From positions 1 through 5,710 of the forward strand of contig JAUVCP010000167.1 in the NCBI GenBank assembly GCA_030590765.1: a stretch of 5,710 nucleotides of DNA, in the 5' to 3' direction. Source of the stretch: Flavobacteriaceae bacterium. Its GTDB lineage: Bacteria; Bacteroidota; Bacteroidia; Flavobacteriales; Flavobacteriaceae. Numbering within the stretch: the stretch's first letter is position 1; every line of letters begins with the position of its first letter. A program made the position numbers and the translations under genes. This document shows positions 1 to 5,710 of the stretch, one piece after another. The notes beneath the pieces are model-generated. The model searched no databases and was not told the DNA's origin. It saw nothing but the letters and a program-made list of their open reading frames with translations.

Positions 1-338
1 AGATCGTGTGTTTTTAGAACAACTTCACTCAGGGTATTTATTCTCTGCATTAAGGAAATTTCTATTTTTTTATCATTAATTACTTGCTTGGTGATTTTTA
101 TTTCTAGTAAATAATACTGTATGTCAGAAAATATTAAAGTATCATTTAGTTGAACTTTAATCGCAAATTCTCCATTTGGATTACTAATAGTTCCAGTTTT
201 AGATGATTTGTTTATGATATGTACATTTTCAATGGCTAATGAATTGGATGTTATTTCACCAAGTAATTGAATACCAGAATTCTGAGCAGATAGATGAATA
301 GAGGTTAAGATAAATATAATAAGGTAAAGTCGGTTCAT
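1..338 (-). CDS. Exported protein with carboxypeptidase-regulatory-like domain (N-terminal part; continues past left edge)
   Basis: An open minus-strand frame starts at ATG 338-336 and stays open for 112 codons to the window edge, so the C-terminus is missing. Residues 1-18 form a signal peptide: MNR, a hydrophobic run (LYLIIFILTSI), then HLSAQ with cleavage expected around A18/Q19. Residues about 24-97 fit the CarboxypepD_reg-like beta-sandwich: a 'LLGEI' first strand, 'AIENVHIIN', a 'TGTISNPNGEFAI' turn (48-60) and 'DTLIFSDIQY'. Then comes 'NTLSEVVLK' (101-109), which resembles the stretch after this domain in Bacteroidota surface proteins and TonB-dependent receptors. From family knowledge, such domains act as structural modules in exported proteins; no catalytic role is implied. 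It lies back to back with pepE, 104 bp apart. The missing part could be a short hypothetical or a larger receptor, so only the domain is assigned. Confidence 0.8.
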   Translation of the reverse strand, partial: MNRLYLIIFILTSIHLSAQNSGIQLLGEITSNSLAIENVHIINKSSKTGTISNPNGEFAIKVQLNDTLIFSDIQYYLLEIKITKQVINDKKIEISLMQRINTLSEVVLKTHD

Positions 339-391
339 TATTCAAAGTAACAAATCCAATATCATAATTTTCATTAAGGTTTTGATAAACT

Positions 392-420
392 TTTGTTAAA
401 GAAAATGTTTTGTATTTTTG
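392..420 (+). promoter_or_regulatory. Bacteroidota-type promoter of pepE
   Basis: TTTG at 392-395 is followed after 17 bases by TATTTTTG at 413-420. The second element matches the Bacteroidota -7 consensus TAnnTTTG at every fixed position, and the first matches the -33 TTTG/TTG element. Transcription would start near 426-428, giving a leader of only about 16 nt before the ATG at 443. The leader is A-rich (AAAAAATGAATA) with no Shine-Dalgarno motif, as is common in this phylum. I found no equally good promoter on the minus strand for the divergent gene that starts at 338. Confidence 0.65.
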
Positions 421-442
421 ATGGGTATTTAAAAAATGAATA

Positions 443-1156
443 ATGAAAAAAATGATTATTGCAAGCACTTCTACTGTTTATGGAAGTGGTTATCTGGAAT
501 ATATTTTGCCTGAATTGACTGATTTTTTTAAGGAGGTTGAAGAGGTTCTTTTTATACCCTATGCCAGACCTGGTGGAGTTACTTATGATGAATATACGGA
601 TGTAGCAAGTAAAGCCTTTGATAAAATTGGTAAAGGAATTAAGGGAATTCATGAATTTAATGATCCAAAGATTGCCGTTCAAAATGCAAACGCAATTTTT
701 GTTGGGGGAGGGAATACCTTTGTTTTGGTAGATACGTTATATAAGCACAATTTGTTTTCTGAAATAGTAAAGGCAGTTAAAAGTGGAACTCTGTATTTTG
801 GTACAAGTGCAGGAAGTAATATTACTGGGGTCAATATGAAAACCACGAATGATATGCCAATTGTTTATCCGCCTGATTTCAAAACTTTGGGTTTGATACC
901 TTTTAATTTAAATCCTCATTATTTAGATCCAGATCCTAACTCAAAACACAAAGGAGAAACCAGAGAAACCAGAATCAGAGAGTTTCATGGCTATAATGAT
1001 ATTCCCGTATTAGGACTTAGAGAAGGAAGTTGGTTAGATGTTCAAGGTCATAAGATTACCTTGAAAGGTGAGTTAACAGCAAGATTATTCCGCAAAAGCG
1101 AAAAACCTATAGAATTAGATCCGGGAATTATTAAAATTGATAGACCATCGCATTGA
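443..1156 (+). CDS. pepE: Dipeptidase E (alpha-aspartyl dipeptidase, peptidase family S51)
   Basis: PepE is a cytoplasmic serine peptidase that hydrolyses dipeptides with N-terminal aspartate (Asp-Xaa) and helps recycle peptides. The 237-residue product is close to the 229 residues of the Salmonella enzyme. It has no signal peptide. The start MKKMIIASTS leads into 'STVYGSGYLEY' (9-20), typical of flavobacterial PepE. Other landmarks are 'IPYARPGG' (38-45), the glycine-rich 'FVGGGNTF' (86-93), and the nucleophile elbow 'GTSAGSN' (120-126) with catalytic Ser122. 'NDMPIV' (136-141) gives Asp137 and 'NPHY' (157-160) gives His159; these correspond by motif to Ser120, Asp135 and His157 of Salmonella PepE. 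All the expected catalytic residues are present. A promoter lies at 392-420. The 3' end overlaps the convergent ketoacyl synthase gene by 26 bp. An upstream ATG at 436 is out of frame and was not used. Confidence 0.95.
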   Translation: MKKMIIASTSTVYGSGYLEYILPELTDFFKEVEEVLFIPYARPGGVTYDEYTDVASKAFDKIGKGIKGIHEFNDPKIAVQNANAIFVGGGNTFVLVDTLYKHNLFSEIVKAVKSGTLYFGTSAGSNITGVNMKTTNDMPIVYPPDFKTLGLIPFNLNPHYLDPDPNSKHKGETRETRIREFHGYNDIPVLGLREGSWLDVQGHKITLKGELTARLFRKSEKPIELDPGIIKIDRPSH

Positions 1157-2192
1157 TATTCATACCTGCACCAACAGAAGCCAGCATAATTGCATCTCCT
1201 TTATTTATTTGATGTCCTTTTAAATTATTTTTTAAGATGAGATCTAATAAAGTAGGAACTGTTGCTACAGAACTATTACCTAGTTTTTGGATACTCATAG
1301 GCATAATGCCATCTGGAACAGGGGTATTGTACAACCTGTAAAAGCGATTGACGATTGCTTCATCCATTTTTTCATTAGCCTGATGTATCAATATTTTTTT
1401 AATTTTTCCAAGAGGTAAACCACTTTTGTCTAAAGCCAATTTCATTGCATTTGGAACATTATTAAGGGAAAATTCATATATTTTACGTCCGTACATTTTG
1501 ATATAACGGGTATTAATATTTGAAATTATTTTATTGGATTCACCAAAAAATAAATAATTTGCTTCTGAATATGTAAAAGATTGAGCTGCAAAACTTAAAA
1601 TTCCTTTCTTCGAATCATTTCCTTTTTCAAGGATACATGCGCCGGCACCATCTGAATAGATCATGGAATCTCTATCATGTGGGTCAACAACTCTTGCCAA
1701 CGTTTCAGCACCGATTATCAAACATTTTTTTGCAACTCCTGCCTGGATAAAATTATCGGCCTGAATTAAACCCTGTACCCATCCGGGGCAACCAAAAATC
1801 ACATCATATGCAACACAATTTGGATTTTTTATACGCAATAAATGTTTAACTCGTGAAGCAAGGCTCGGCAACATATCTGATTGATTGTCATTGTGTCTGA
1901 TATCTCCAAAATTATGACCAAAAATAATCTGGTCGATTTCTTCGGGATCAATATTTGCATCTTTTATAGCTATTTTTGAAGCTATTGCAGCTGCATCACT
2001 ATTTTGAAGTTCAGGTTCTAGATATCTTCTCTCTTCAATTCCAGTAATTCCTTTGAATTTTTCAATAATGATTTCATTGCTTGAAGGAATTGATTCTCTT
2101 TTCTCAGAATAGAATTCTTCCTTTAAAAAATCAGAATTTTTTTTAATAATTTTTGGAATGTAAACACCTGTTCCTGTTATTACTGAATTCAT
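1131..2192 (-). CDS. 3-oxoacyl-ACP synthase III family protein (FabH-like ketoacyl synthase)
   Basis: This is a thiolase-fold enzyme expected to condense an acyl-CoA (or acyl-ACP) starter with a malonyl-ACP-type extender. The 353-residue product carries the KAS III triad: Cys135 in 'FGCPGWVQG' (133-141), His270 in 'IHQAN' (269-273) and Asn306 in 'LGNSSVATVP' (304-313). Also present are 'DRDSMIYSDGAGA' (173-185) and the C-terminal 'ASVGAGMNINAM' (338-349). It starts 'MNSVITGTGVYIPK' at an ATG. It is about 35 residues longer than E. coli FabH (317), mostly in the first 130 residues. The active-site context (GCPGW) and GNSS differ from housekeeping FabH (typically ACAGF and GNTS), so it is probably a paralogue rather than the enzyme that starts fatty-acid synthesis. 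No ACP, FabD, FabF or pigment genes are nearby. Possible roles include branched or specialised fatty acid, lipid or aryl-polyene/flexirubin-type chemistry; none can be assigned from this window. Confidence 0.88.
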   Translation of the reverse strand: MNSVITGTGVYIPKIIKKNSDFLKEEFYSEKRESIPSSNEIIIEKFKGITGIEERRYLEPELQNSDAAAIASKIAIKDANIDPEEIDQIIFGHNFGDIRHNDNQSDMLPSLASRVKHLLRIKNPNCVAYDVIFGCPGWVQGLIQADNFIQAGVAKKCLIIGAETLARVVDPHDRDSMIYSDGAGACILEKGNDSKKGILSFAAQSFTYSEANYLFFGESNKIISNINTRYIKMYGRKIYEFSLNNVPNAMKLALDKSGLPLGKIKKILIHQANEKMDEAIVNRFYRLYNTPVPDGIMPMSIQKLGNSSVATVPTLLDLILKNNLKGHQINKGDAIMLASVGAGMNINAMVYQF

Positions 2193-2321
2193 GCTGTAGT
2201 TTTTATGAAAAATATAGAATAAATGTTGATAATAAAAATATAATTAATATAATTAGTTTAATTATTGAAAATTTATTAAAAATAATAGGGTTATGTTATT
2301 ATTCTTAAATTTGAAAATATG

Positions 2322-2352
2322 ACAGGCAAATATAGTTTATATTTTAACCTGT
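2322..2352 (-). terminator. Imperfect dyad just after the haemoglobin stop; possible weak terminator or operator
   Basis: Outer arms ACAGG (2322-2326) and CCTGT (2348-2352) enclose inner arms AAATATA (2328-2334) and TATATTT (2338-2344), with a 3-nt loop and a 1x3 internal bulge, so 12 base pairs can form. It begins two bases past the TAA of the truncated haemoglobin. On the minus strand the stem is followed by CATATTTTC rather than a clean U-run, so as an intrinsic terminator it would be weak. It also contains the promoter-like TATATTTG, so it could instead be a regulator binding site. Confidence 0.3.
2327..2334 (-). promoter_or_regulatory. Candidate -7 element for the ketoacyl synthase gene
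   Basis: Read on the minus strand this is TATATTTG, a full match to the Bacteroidota -7 consensus TAnnTTTG and the only such match in the 162-bp gap upstream of the ketoacyl synthase. No proper TTTG/TTG lies at the -33 distance; the nearest approximation is TTAAG about 19 bases upstream, inside the end of the haemoglobin gene. Transcription would start near 2320 and leave an AT-rich leader of about 128 nt. The rest of the gap (2193-2321) holds only AT-rich sequence, with no further gene or RNA that I can recognise. Confidence 0.35.
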
Positions 2353-2354
2353 AC

Positions 2355-2732
2355 TTAAGAATTTATGGTTTTTATTCGCATAATTGTAGCGACAGATAAT
2401 GCTCTATTTTTAAGAATACTTGCATTTTCACCTTTAAAATTGTCGTCAACAGATTGATTAAAAAGCTTTAACCAGGTTTCAAAATGTATTTTTGAGAATG
2501 GTTTTTTTTGATGCAGTAATAAATGTGGTTGCATGGCATTCTTTCCATAAGTTCCTGTATAGAATAAGATATTATCCCAAAAATCAACCAAAGTATTTAG
2601 ATGTTTTTCAAGTGTTGTTTCGTCTTGAAATTTTCCAAAAAAATGTTTTAGTTCTTTATTGATAAGTAATTTTTTATAAAACTCGGTAACAATTAAAAAG
2701 AGATCATCACGGTTTTGTACATCTTCAATCAT
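2355..2732 (-). CDS. Group III truncated haemoglobin
   Basis: This is a small cytoplasmic haem protein of the 2-over-2 globin fold. Characterised group III members (for example Campylobacter Ctb) bind O2 tightly and are linked to oxygen or NO/redox handling; the substrate here is unknown. The 125-residue length is normal. By motif alignment with Ctb: B10 tyrosine is Tyr19 in 'EFYKKL', the distal E7 position is His44 in 'LEKHL', 'FWDNILFYTGTY' (51-62) follows, the proximal F8 histidine is His70 in 'MQPHLLLHQ', and G8 is Trp87 in 'FETWLKLF'. The end 'ALSVATIMRI' is family-typical. The ATG at 2732 is secure because an in-frame TAA sits 24 bases upstream (2754-2756). No recognisable promoter lies in the 61-bp gap after cdd, so read-through from the porU-porV-cdd operon is plausible. 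That gap holds the (TAG)11 microsatellite. Confidence 0.92.
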   Translation of the reverse strand: MIEDVQNRDDLFLIVTEFYKKLLINKELKHFFGKFQDETTLEKHLNTLVDFWDNILFYTGTYGKNAMQPHLLLHQKKPFSKIHFETWLKLFNQSVDDNFKGENASILKNRALSVATIMRIKTINS

Positions 2733-2754
2733 GTGTAAAGTGTTTTTTATTTTT

Positions 2755-2787
<33 letters not shown>

Positions 2788-2789
2788 AA

Positions 2790-2806
2790 TAGTTTAGAGT
2801 AAACTA
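2790..2806 (-). other. Small perfect hairpin spanning the cdd stop codon
   Basis: TAGTTTA (2790-2796) and TAAACTA (2800-2806) form a perfect 7-bp inverted repeat around a 3-nt loop; the cdd stop codon (2794-2796) lies inside it. On the minus strand it is followed by TT and the (CTA)11 tract, not by a U-run, so it does not look like an intrinsic terminator. It could be a weak 3'-end or pausing structure between cdd and the haemoglobin gene, or chance in AT-rich DNA. Confidence 0.35.
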
Positions 2807-3276
2807 CTTTCAAACACCAAAGGTAATAAATCAGTAATTGAATTGCATTTGATAATTATTCCTGTTTCACCAGTAAAATAGATCTCAATATTTTTAGTTT
2901 GGTTGATCTCATATTCAACCATGGTTTGACGACAAGCTCCACACGGAGAAACAGGCTTCTCAACTTTTTTTAAACTGGAACTAGCTGAAATAAATATTTT
3001 TTCAATTTTAATTTTTGGATAATGTGATGCAGCATTCCAAATAGCAACTCTCTCTGCACACATCCCGGAAGGGTAGGCTGCATTTTCCTGATTGTTGCCT
3101 AAAATAATCTCACCATTCTCTAATAATAAAGATGCCCCAACGCTAAATTTAGAGTATGGGGCATTTGCTTTTTTTCTTGCTTCAATAGCTTTTGATAATA
3201 ATTTATGATCAGAGGTAGTAAGTTCGCTTGAATCCTTATAAATGGTATAGTTTAAAGTGATTTTTTTCTCGATCAT
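2794..3276 (-). CDS. cdd: Cytidine deaminase
   Basis: Cdd is a zinc-dependent hydrolase that converts cytidine and deoxycytidine to uridine and deoxyuridine in pyrimidine salvage, in the cytoplasm. I place the start at ATG 3276, giving 160 residues (MIEKKITLNY). The frame can be read five codons further to a TTG at 3291, but that abuts the porV stop, and the ATG fits flavobacterial relatives better. Using this numbering: 'APYSKFSVGASL' (39-50); 'NNQENAAYP' (61-69), whose Asn62 and Glu64 sit at the nucleoside-binding positions; 'MCAER' (72-76) with zinc ligand Cys73 and catalytic Glu75; and 'PCGAC' (111-115) with zinc ligands Cys112 and Cys115. Three Cys ligands indicate the small homotetrameric class. 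It follows porV after 15 bp, so the two are almost certainly cotranscribed; I recall the same porV-cdd adjacency in other Flavobacteriia. No functional link to secretion is known. Confidence 0.95.
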   Translation of the reverse strand: MIEKKITLNYTIYKDSSELTTSDHKLLSKAIEARKKANAPYSKFSVGASLLLENGEIILGNNQENAAYPSGMCAERVAIWNAASHYPKIKIEKIFISASSSLKKVEKPVSPCGACRQTMVEYEINQTKNIEIYFTGETGIIIKCNSITDLLPLVFESSLL

Positions 3277-3291
3277 TTTTATTGTTTTCAA

Positions 3292-4437
3292 TTAAAAGTA
3301 TTCATAAACATCGCCTAAGTTAATTGATAATGAAAATCTCAATGTGCTTTCTAGCGGGTTGTTAACATCAGAGGCATTTATCAAATAGGACAGATCTAAT
3401 GTACTGCTTCTAAATCTAAACCCTGCACCCACTGTAAAATATTGTCTGTTTCCTTTATTAGGGCTTTCATGAAAATAACCTGCTCTTACGGCAAATACCT
3501 GATTGTACATATATTCAGCACTTAAAGCCCAGGCTACTTCTTCCAATTCTTCTTCAAAGCCTCTTGGAGCATCATAAAAAGACTGGAACATTCCCTTTAA
3601 AAAACCAACATCATTATCTTTTCCTTCAATAACCTCGCCTGTTTCATTATTTCTAATTGGTGGAGTTGGAACCAATAATTTATTAAATTCAATTCCTGCT
3701 GTAATCACGTTTACATCATCTAAAATAAAGTCAAATCCACCACCTAATCTTAAATTGGTTGGAATAAAACTCTCTTCACCTCCAACAACTAATTCAACTT
3801 TTGGACCTATATTTGAAATATTAAATCCACCTCTCCATTTACCGTTAAAAGCTCCGTAATTATTTTCTTCACTTTGGTAGTATCCGCCAAGATCAACCGC
3901 AAAAGTGTTTACTGTTTGGATATCTGAGTCTTCAATTCTTAAAGTTAAATTTGAATGGATATATCTTAAACCGACGGCCATGGAAAAATTCTCGCTTAAT
4001 TTCATGGCGTAAGAAGCATCAAATGAAAATTCATTTGGATTTTCTACTCCTATCGGTAGTCCAATATCATCAGTTAATTCAATTGAGCCTAAGGAAAAAT
4101 ATTTTAAACTGGCACTCCATGCACTTTTATCGTTTATTTTATTAGTAACAAAGGCACTTGTTAAACTTACGTCATTGGTAAGGTTTCTTAGCCAGGGAGT
4201 ATAATTCAAGCCAATTTGCCATTGTGATGCAGCAAATGCATTTTTTGCAGCATTGTAATGCAGTGAACTTGCATCAGGAGATGTTGCAGCTCCCATATCA
4301 GCAATACCACCTGCACGTGCATCTGGTGATATCAATAAAAAAGGTGCAGCGGTTGTAATTGGGTTTAGATCATCCTGAGAGTATCCAGAAAAGATACCGA
4401 GAAAAAAAATGATGATAATTAAACTTGATTTTTTCAT
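3292..4437 (-). CDS. porV: Type IX secretion system outer membrane channel/shuttle protein PorV
   Basis: PorV (also LptO) is an outer-membrane beta-barrel of the T9SS. From work on Porphyromonas and Flavobacterium, it collects cargo bearing a C-terminal domain from the SprA translocon and delivers it to the PorU sortase. The 381-residue product has a signal peptide (MKKSS, then LIIIIFFLGIF, then SGYSQDD; cleavage near S20/Q21). The family signature is at 37-62: 'SPDARAGG', 'ADMGAA', 'SSLHYN'. The rest is an alternating pattern of beta strands and glycine-rich turns, such as 'NISNIGPKVEL', 'RLGGGFDF', 'FAVRAGYFHE' and 'FTVGAGFRF'. It closes with 'LRFSLSINLGDVYEYF', an aromatic C-terminal residue typical of barrel proteins. 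The ATG at 4437 follows porU by 36 bp and cdd begins 15 bp after its stop, which indicates an operon. PorV is needed for most CTD cargo but not for type B CTD proteins such as SprB. Confidence 0.96.
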   Translation of the reverse strand: MKKSSLIIIIFFLGIFSGYSQDDLNPITTAAPFLLISPDARAGGIADMGAATSPDASSLHYNAAKNAFAASQWQIGLNYTPWLRNLTNDVSLTSAFVTNKINDKSAWSASLKYFSLGSIELTDDIGLPIGVENPNEFSFDASYAMKLSENFSMAVGLRYIHSNLTLRIEDSDIQTVNTFAVDLGGYYQSEENNYGAFNGKWRGGFNISNIGPKVELVVGGEESFIPTNLRLGGGFDFILDDVNVITAGIEFNKLLVPTPPIRNNETGEVIEGKDNDVGFLKGMFQSFYDAPRGFEEELEEVAWALSAEYMYNQVFAVRAGYFHESPNKGNRQYFTVGAGFRFRSSTLDLSYLINASDVNNPLESTLRFSLSINLGDVYEYF

Positions 4438-4473
4438 ATGAAAACCTATTTTGTTGGTGTTAATTTACTAAAC

Positions 4474-5710
4474 TTATTGCAATATGACTAATTTTTCGAA
4501 CTTTTCTGCTCTTGCATTGCTTGATAATGACTTAACCTGAAGCTTATATATATAAACACCCTTACCAATTTTATTTCCATAATCATCCAAACCATCCCAA
4601 GTGATTTCTCTTGAAAGCAGTCCGTCTGATTTTACAGATTGGTTAAGCGTTTTTATTAATTTTCCTGATACCGTAAATATTTGCACCAGTACATCTAGTG
4701 ATTCATTTGGTTTGTTATGGTTAAACCAAAATTCAGTGTAATTTATAAACGGATTTGGATAATTTAGAACGTTGCTTAAAACTAAGTTATTATCATCAAC
4801 TACAACAAAACTTAACGTTGATTCGGATGGGTTATTGTATGTATCCCAACATTTAAATTTAATATGATGTAAACCTGTTTTTAAGTTCCGTAAAGGGAAT
4901 TTTACATTTCCTTTTTTGAAGTTATCCAGCTCTGTTTCATAGTAGTCATTTAATACAATTGGGTTGGCATTGTCATCATCTAAAATGGCTATAATATCAT
5001 GGTCTACAGCGGTTATGGAAGTGTTGATACCCGAAGTATCCTCTAAAACAGCAAACAATAATGGAGATCCACTTGTGTTTCCACCATCCACAAAGGATTC
5101 ATCATTCATAAATAAATTTATTGAAGGGCCCTCGTTATCTTCCTCTGCATTTGTATTTATACCACCAATGGTAACATCTAAATTGTATCCCCATTTATCA
5201 ACGGACTTATCATTGGCATATAAACTTATTTTTGCATTTCCGTAAGCAATTCGAATATCTTTTGGCACAATAAAATCAAAGTTGAATATGCCATTTGTCA
5301 CGGAAGCTTTACCTCTGAATATTTTACTTTCAATAGATGTAAATTCCATTTTTTTGCCAAAATTATTATTGTCTAGGGTAGTTTTATCTAGTGCTTTGTC
5401 ATAAATGATAGTTGATAAGGTTCCGTTGTAATTGGTCAGTATCTGATTGTTCTGATCGGTAACGATACCTTGTAATTTTATATGAGATAGAGCTTTTAGT
5501 GTATCCTTACTTTGTGTAATATCTTTATCATTAATCTTGGTAATAAGAATATTTGGTTTTGGTTGGGCAAGTTTCATTGCAGGATCACCAAAAGTATAGA
5601 TAAAAAAGCGTTGAGCAGAACTAAAATTATGTTTGGAATACATTAAAGCTTCTGAAATAGTGTAATTTTCATTATTGAAATTAAATAATTTCCGAACAAG
5701 ATCTCTATTG
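4474..5710 (-). CDS. porU: Type IX secretion system sortase PorU (C-terminal 411 residues; start lies beyond right edge)
   Basis: PorU is a gingipain-like (C25) cysteine protease on the cell surface that cleaves the C-terminal domain off T9SS cargo and joins the cargo to lipopolysaccharide; PorV anchors it. The frame is open to the right edge (22 codons beyond the first visible ATG at 5643, which is internal), so the catalytic Cys/His part is off the window. Visible numbering: residues 1-48 are the end of the caspase-like domain, including 'FTFGDPAMKLA' style text (GDP at 41-43). Residues about 50-310 are Ig-like beta domains ('DNEGPSINLFMND', 'GLHHIKFKCWDTYNNPS'). Residues about 311-411 are PorU's own T9SS C-terminal domain, with 'NYPNPF' (316-321), 'SGKLIKTL', 'WDGLDDYGNKIGKGVYIYKL' and a final 'KLVILQ'. 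In P. gingivalis this CTD is retained and mediates PorV binding. porV follows after 36 bp. In F. johnsoniae gldJ precedes porU, so gldJ may lie beyond the right edge. Confidence 0.93.
   Translation of the reverse strand, partial: NRDLVRKLFNFNNENYTISEALMYSKHNFSSAQRFFIYTFGDPAMKLAQPKPNILITKINDKDITQSKDTLKALSHIKLQGIVTDQNNQILTNYNGTLSTIIYDKALDKTTLDNNNFGKKMEFTSIESKIFRGKASVTNGIFNFDFIVPKDIRIAYGNAKISLYANDKSVDKWGYNLDVTIGGINTNAEEDNEGPSINLFMNDESFVDGGNTSGSPLLFAVLEDTSGINTSITAVDHDIIAILDDDNANPIVLNDYYETELDNFKKGNVKFPLRNLKTGLHHIKFKCWDTYNNPSESTLSFVVVDDNNLVLSNVLNYPNPFINYTEFWFNHNKPNESLDVLVQIFTVSGKLIKTLNQSVKSDGLLSREITWDGLDDYGNKIGKGVYIYKLQVKSLSSNARAEKFEKLVILQ

Noticed and set aside
256..468. Minus-strand 70-codon frame across the divergent intergenic region
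   Set aside because: It is low-complexity and rich in Ile, Leu, Tyr and Asn, overlaps the better-supported start at 338 and the pepE promoter, and matches no family I know.
374..682. Minus-strand 102-codon frame
   Set aside because: It lies antisense to the start of pepE, which has complete catalytic motifs; its composition is that of an AT-rich shadow frame.
2249..2265. AT-only hairpin ATAATTA-GTT-TAATTAT
   Set aside because: The 7-bp stem is made only of A and T in a very AT-rich leader, where such dyads arise by chance, and no flanking signal supports it.
3951..4145. Plus-strand 64-codon frame
   Set aside because: It is antisense within porV and shows no domain or signal.
4474..4483. 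TAAGTTTA promoter-like motif at the porU stop (minus strand), upstream of porV
   Set aside because: It matches TAnnTTTG at all but the last base and has no TTG at the -33 distance; the tight spacing favours operon transcription.
4964..5245. Plus-strand 93-codon frame
   Set aside because: It is antisense within porU; its Ser/Pro-rich text reflects the complement of the real coding strand.

Overview
The window is AT-rich and looks like a piece of a Bacteroidota chromosome, most likely Flavobacteriia. The evidence is the pair porU and porV, which are core type IX secretion system (T9SS) genes found only in this phylum and its relatives, a clear Bacteroidota-style promoter (TTTG-N17-TATTTTTG), starts without an obvious Shine-Dalgarno sequence, and short signal peptides ending in '..SAQ' or '..GYSQ'. 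Nothing suggests a mobile element, CRISPR array, rRNA or tRNA.

Layout, left to right. (1) 1-338, minus: the N-terminal 112 residues of an exported protein with a carboxypeptidase-regulatory-like beta-sandwich domain; it runs off the left edge. (2) 339-442: a divergent intergenic region carrying the pepE promoter. (3) 443-1156, plus: pepE, a serine-type Asp-dipeptidase (family S51). (4) 1131-2192, minus: a stand-alone FabH-like ketoacyl synthase III, convergent with pepE and overlapping it by 26 bp. (5) 2193-2354: an AT-rich intergenic region with a candidate promoter and a dyad. (6) 2355-2732, minus: a group III truncated haemoglobin. (7) A 61-bp gap holding a perfect (TAG)11 microsatellite, which reads (CTA)11 on the coding strand. 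(8) 2794-3276, minus: cdd, cytidine deaminase. (9) 3292-4437, minus: porV. (10) 4474 to the right edge, minus: the C-terminal 411 residues of porU.

PorU, PorV and Cdd are tightly packed in one direction (36 bp and 15 bp gaps) and are probably one operon, transcribed from beyond the right edge; the truncated haemoglobin may be its last gene. PorV is the outer-membrane beta-barrel that shuttles T9SS cargo, and PorU is the surface sortase that removes cargo C-terminal domains and attaches the cargo to the cell surface, so these two work as partners. Cdd (pyrimidine salvage), the haemoglobin, the ketoacyl synthase and PepE have no evident mechanistic link to secretion. I see no convincing undescribed multi-gene system. 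The points most worth a second look are the long trinucleotide tract upstream of the haemoglobin, the dyad overlapping a promoter-like motif behind it, and the unassigned role of the ketoacyl synthase.
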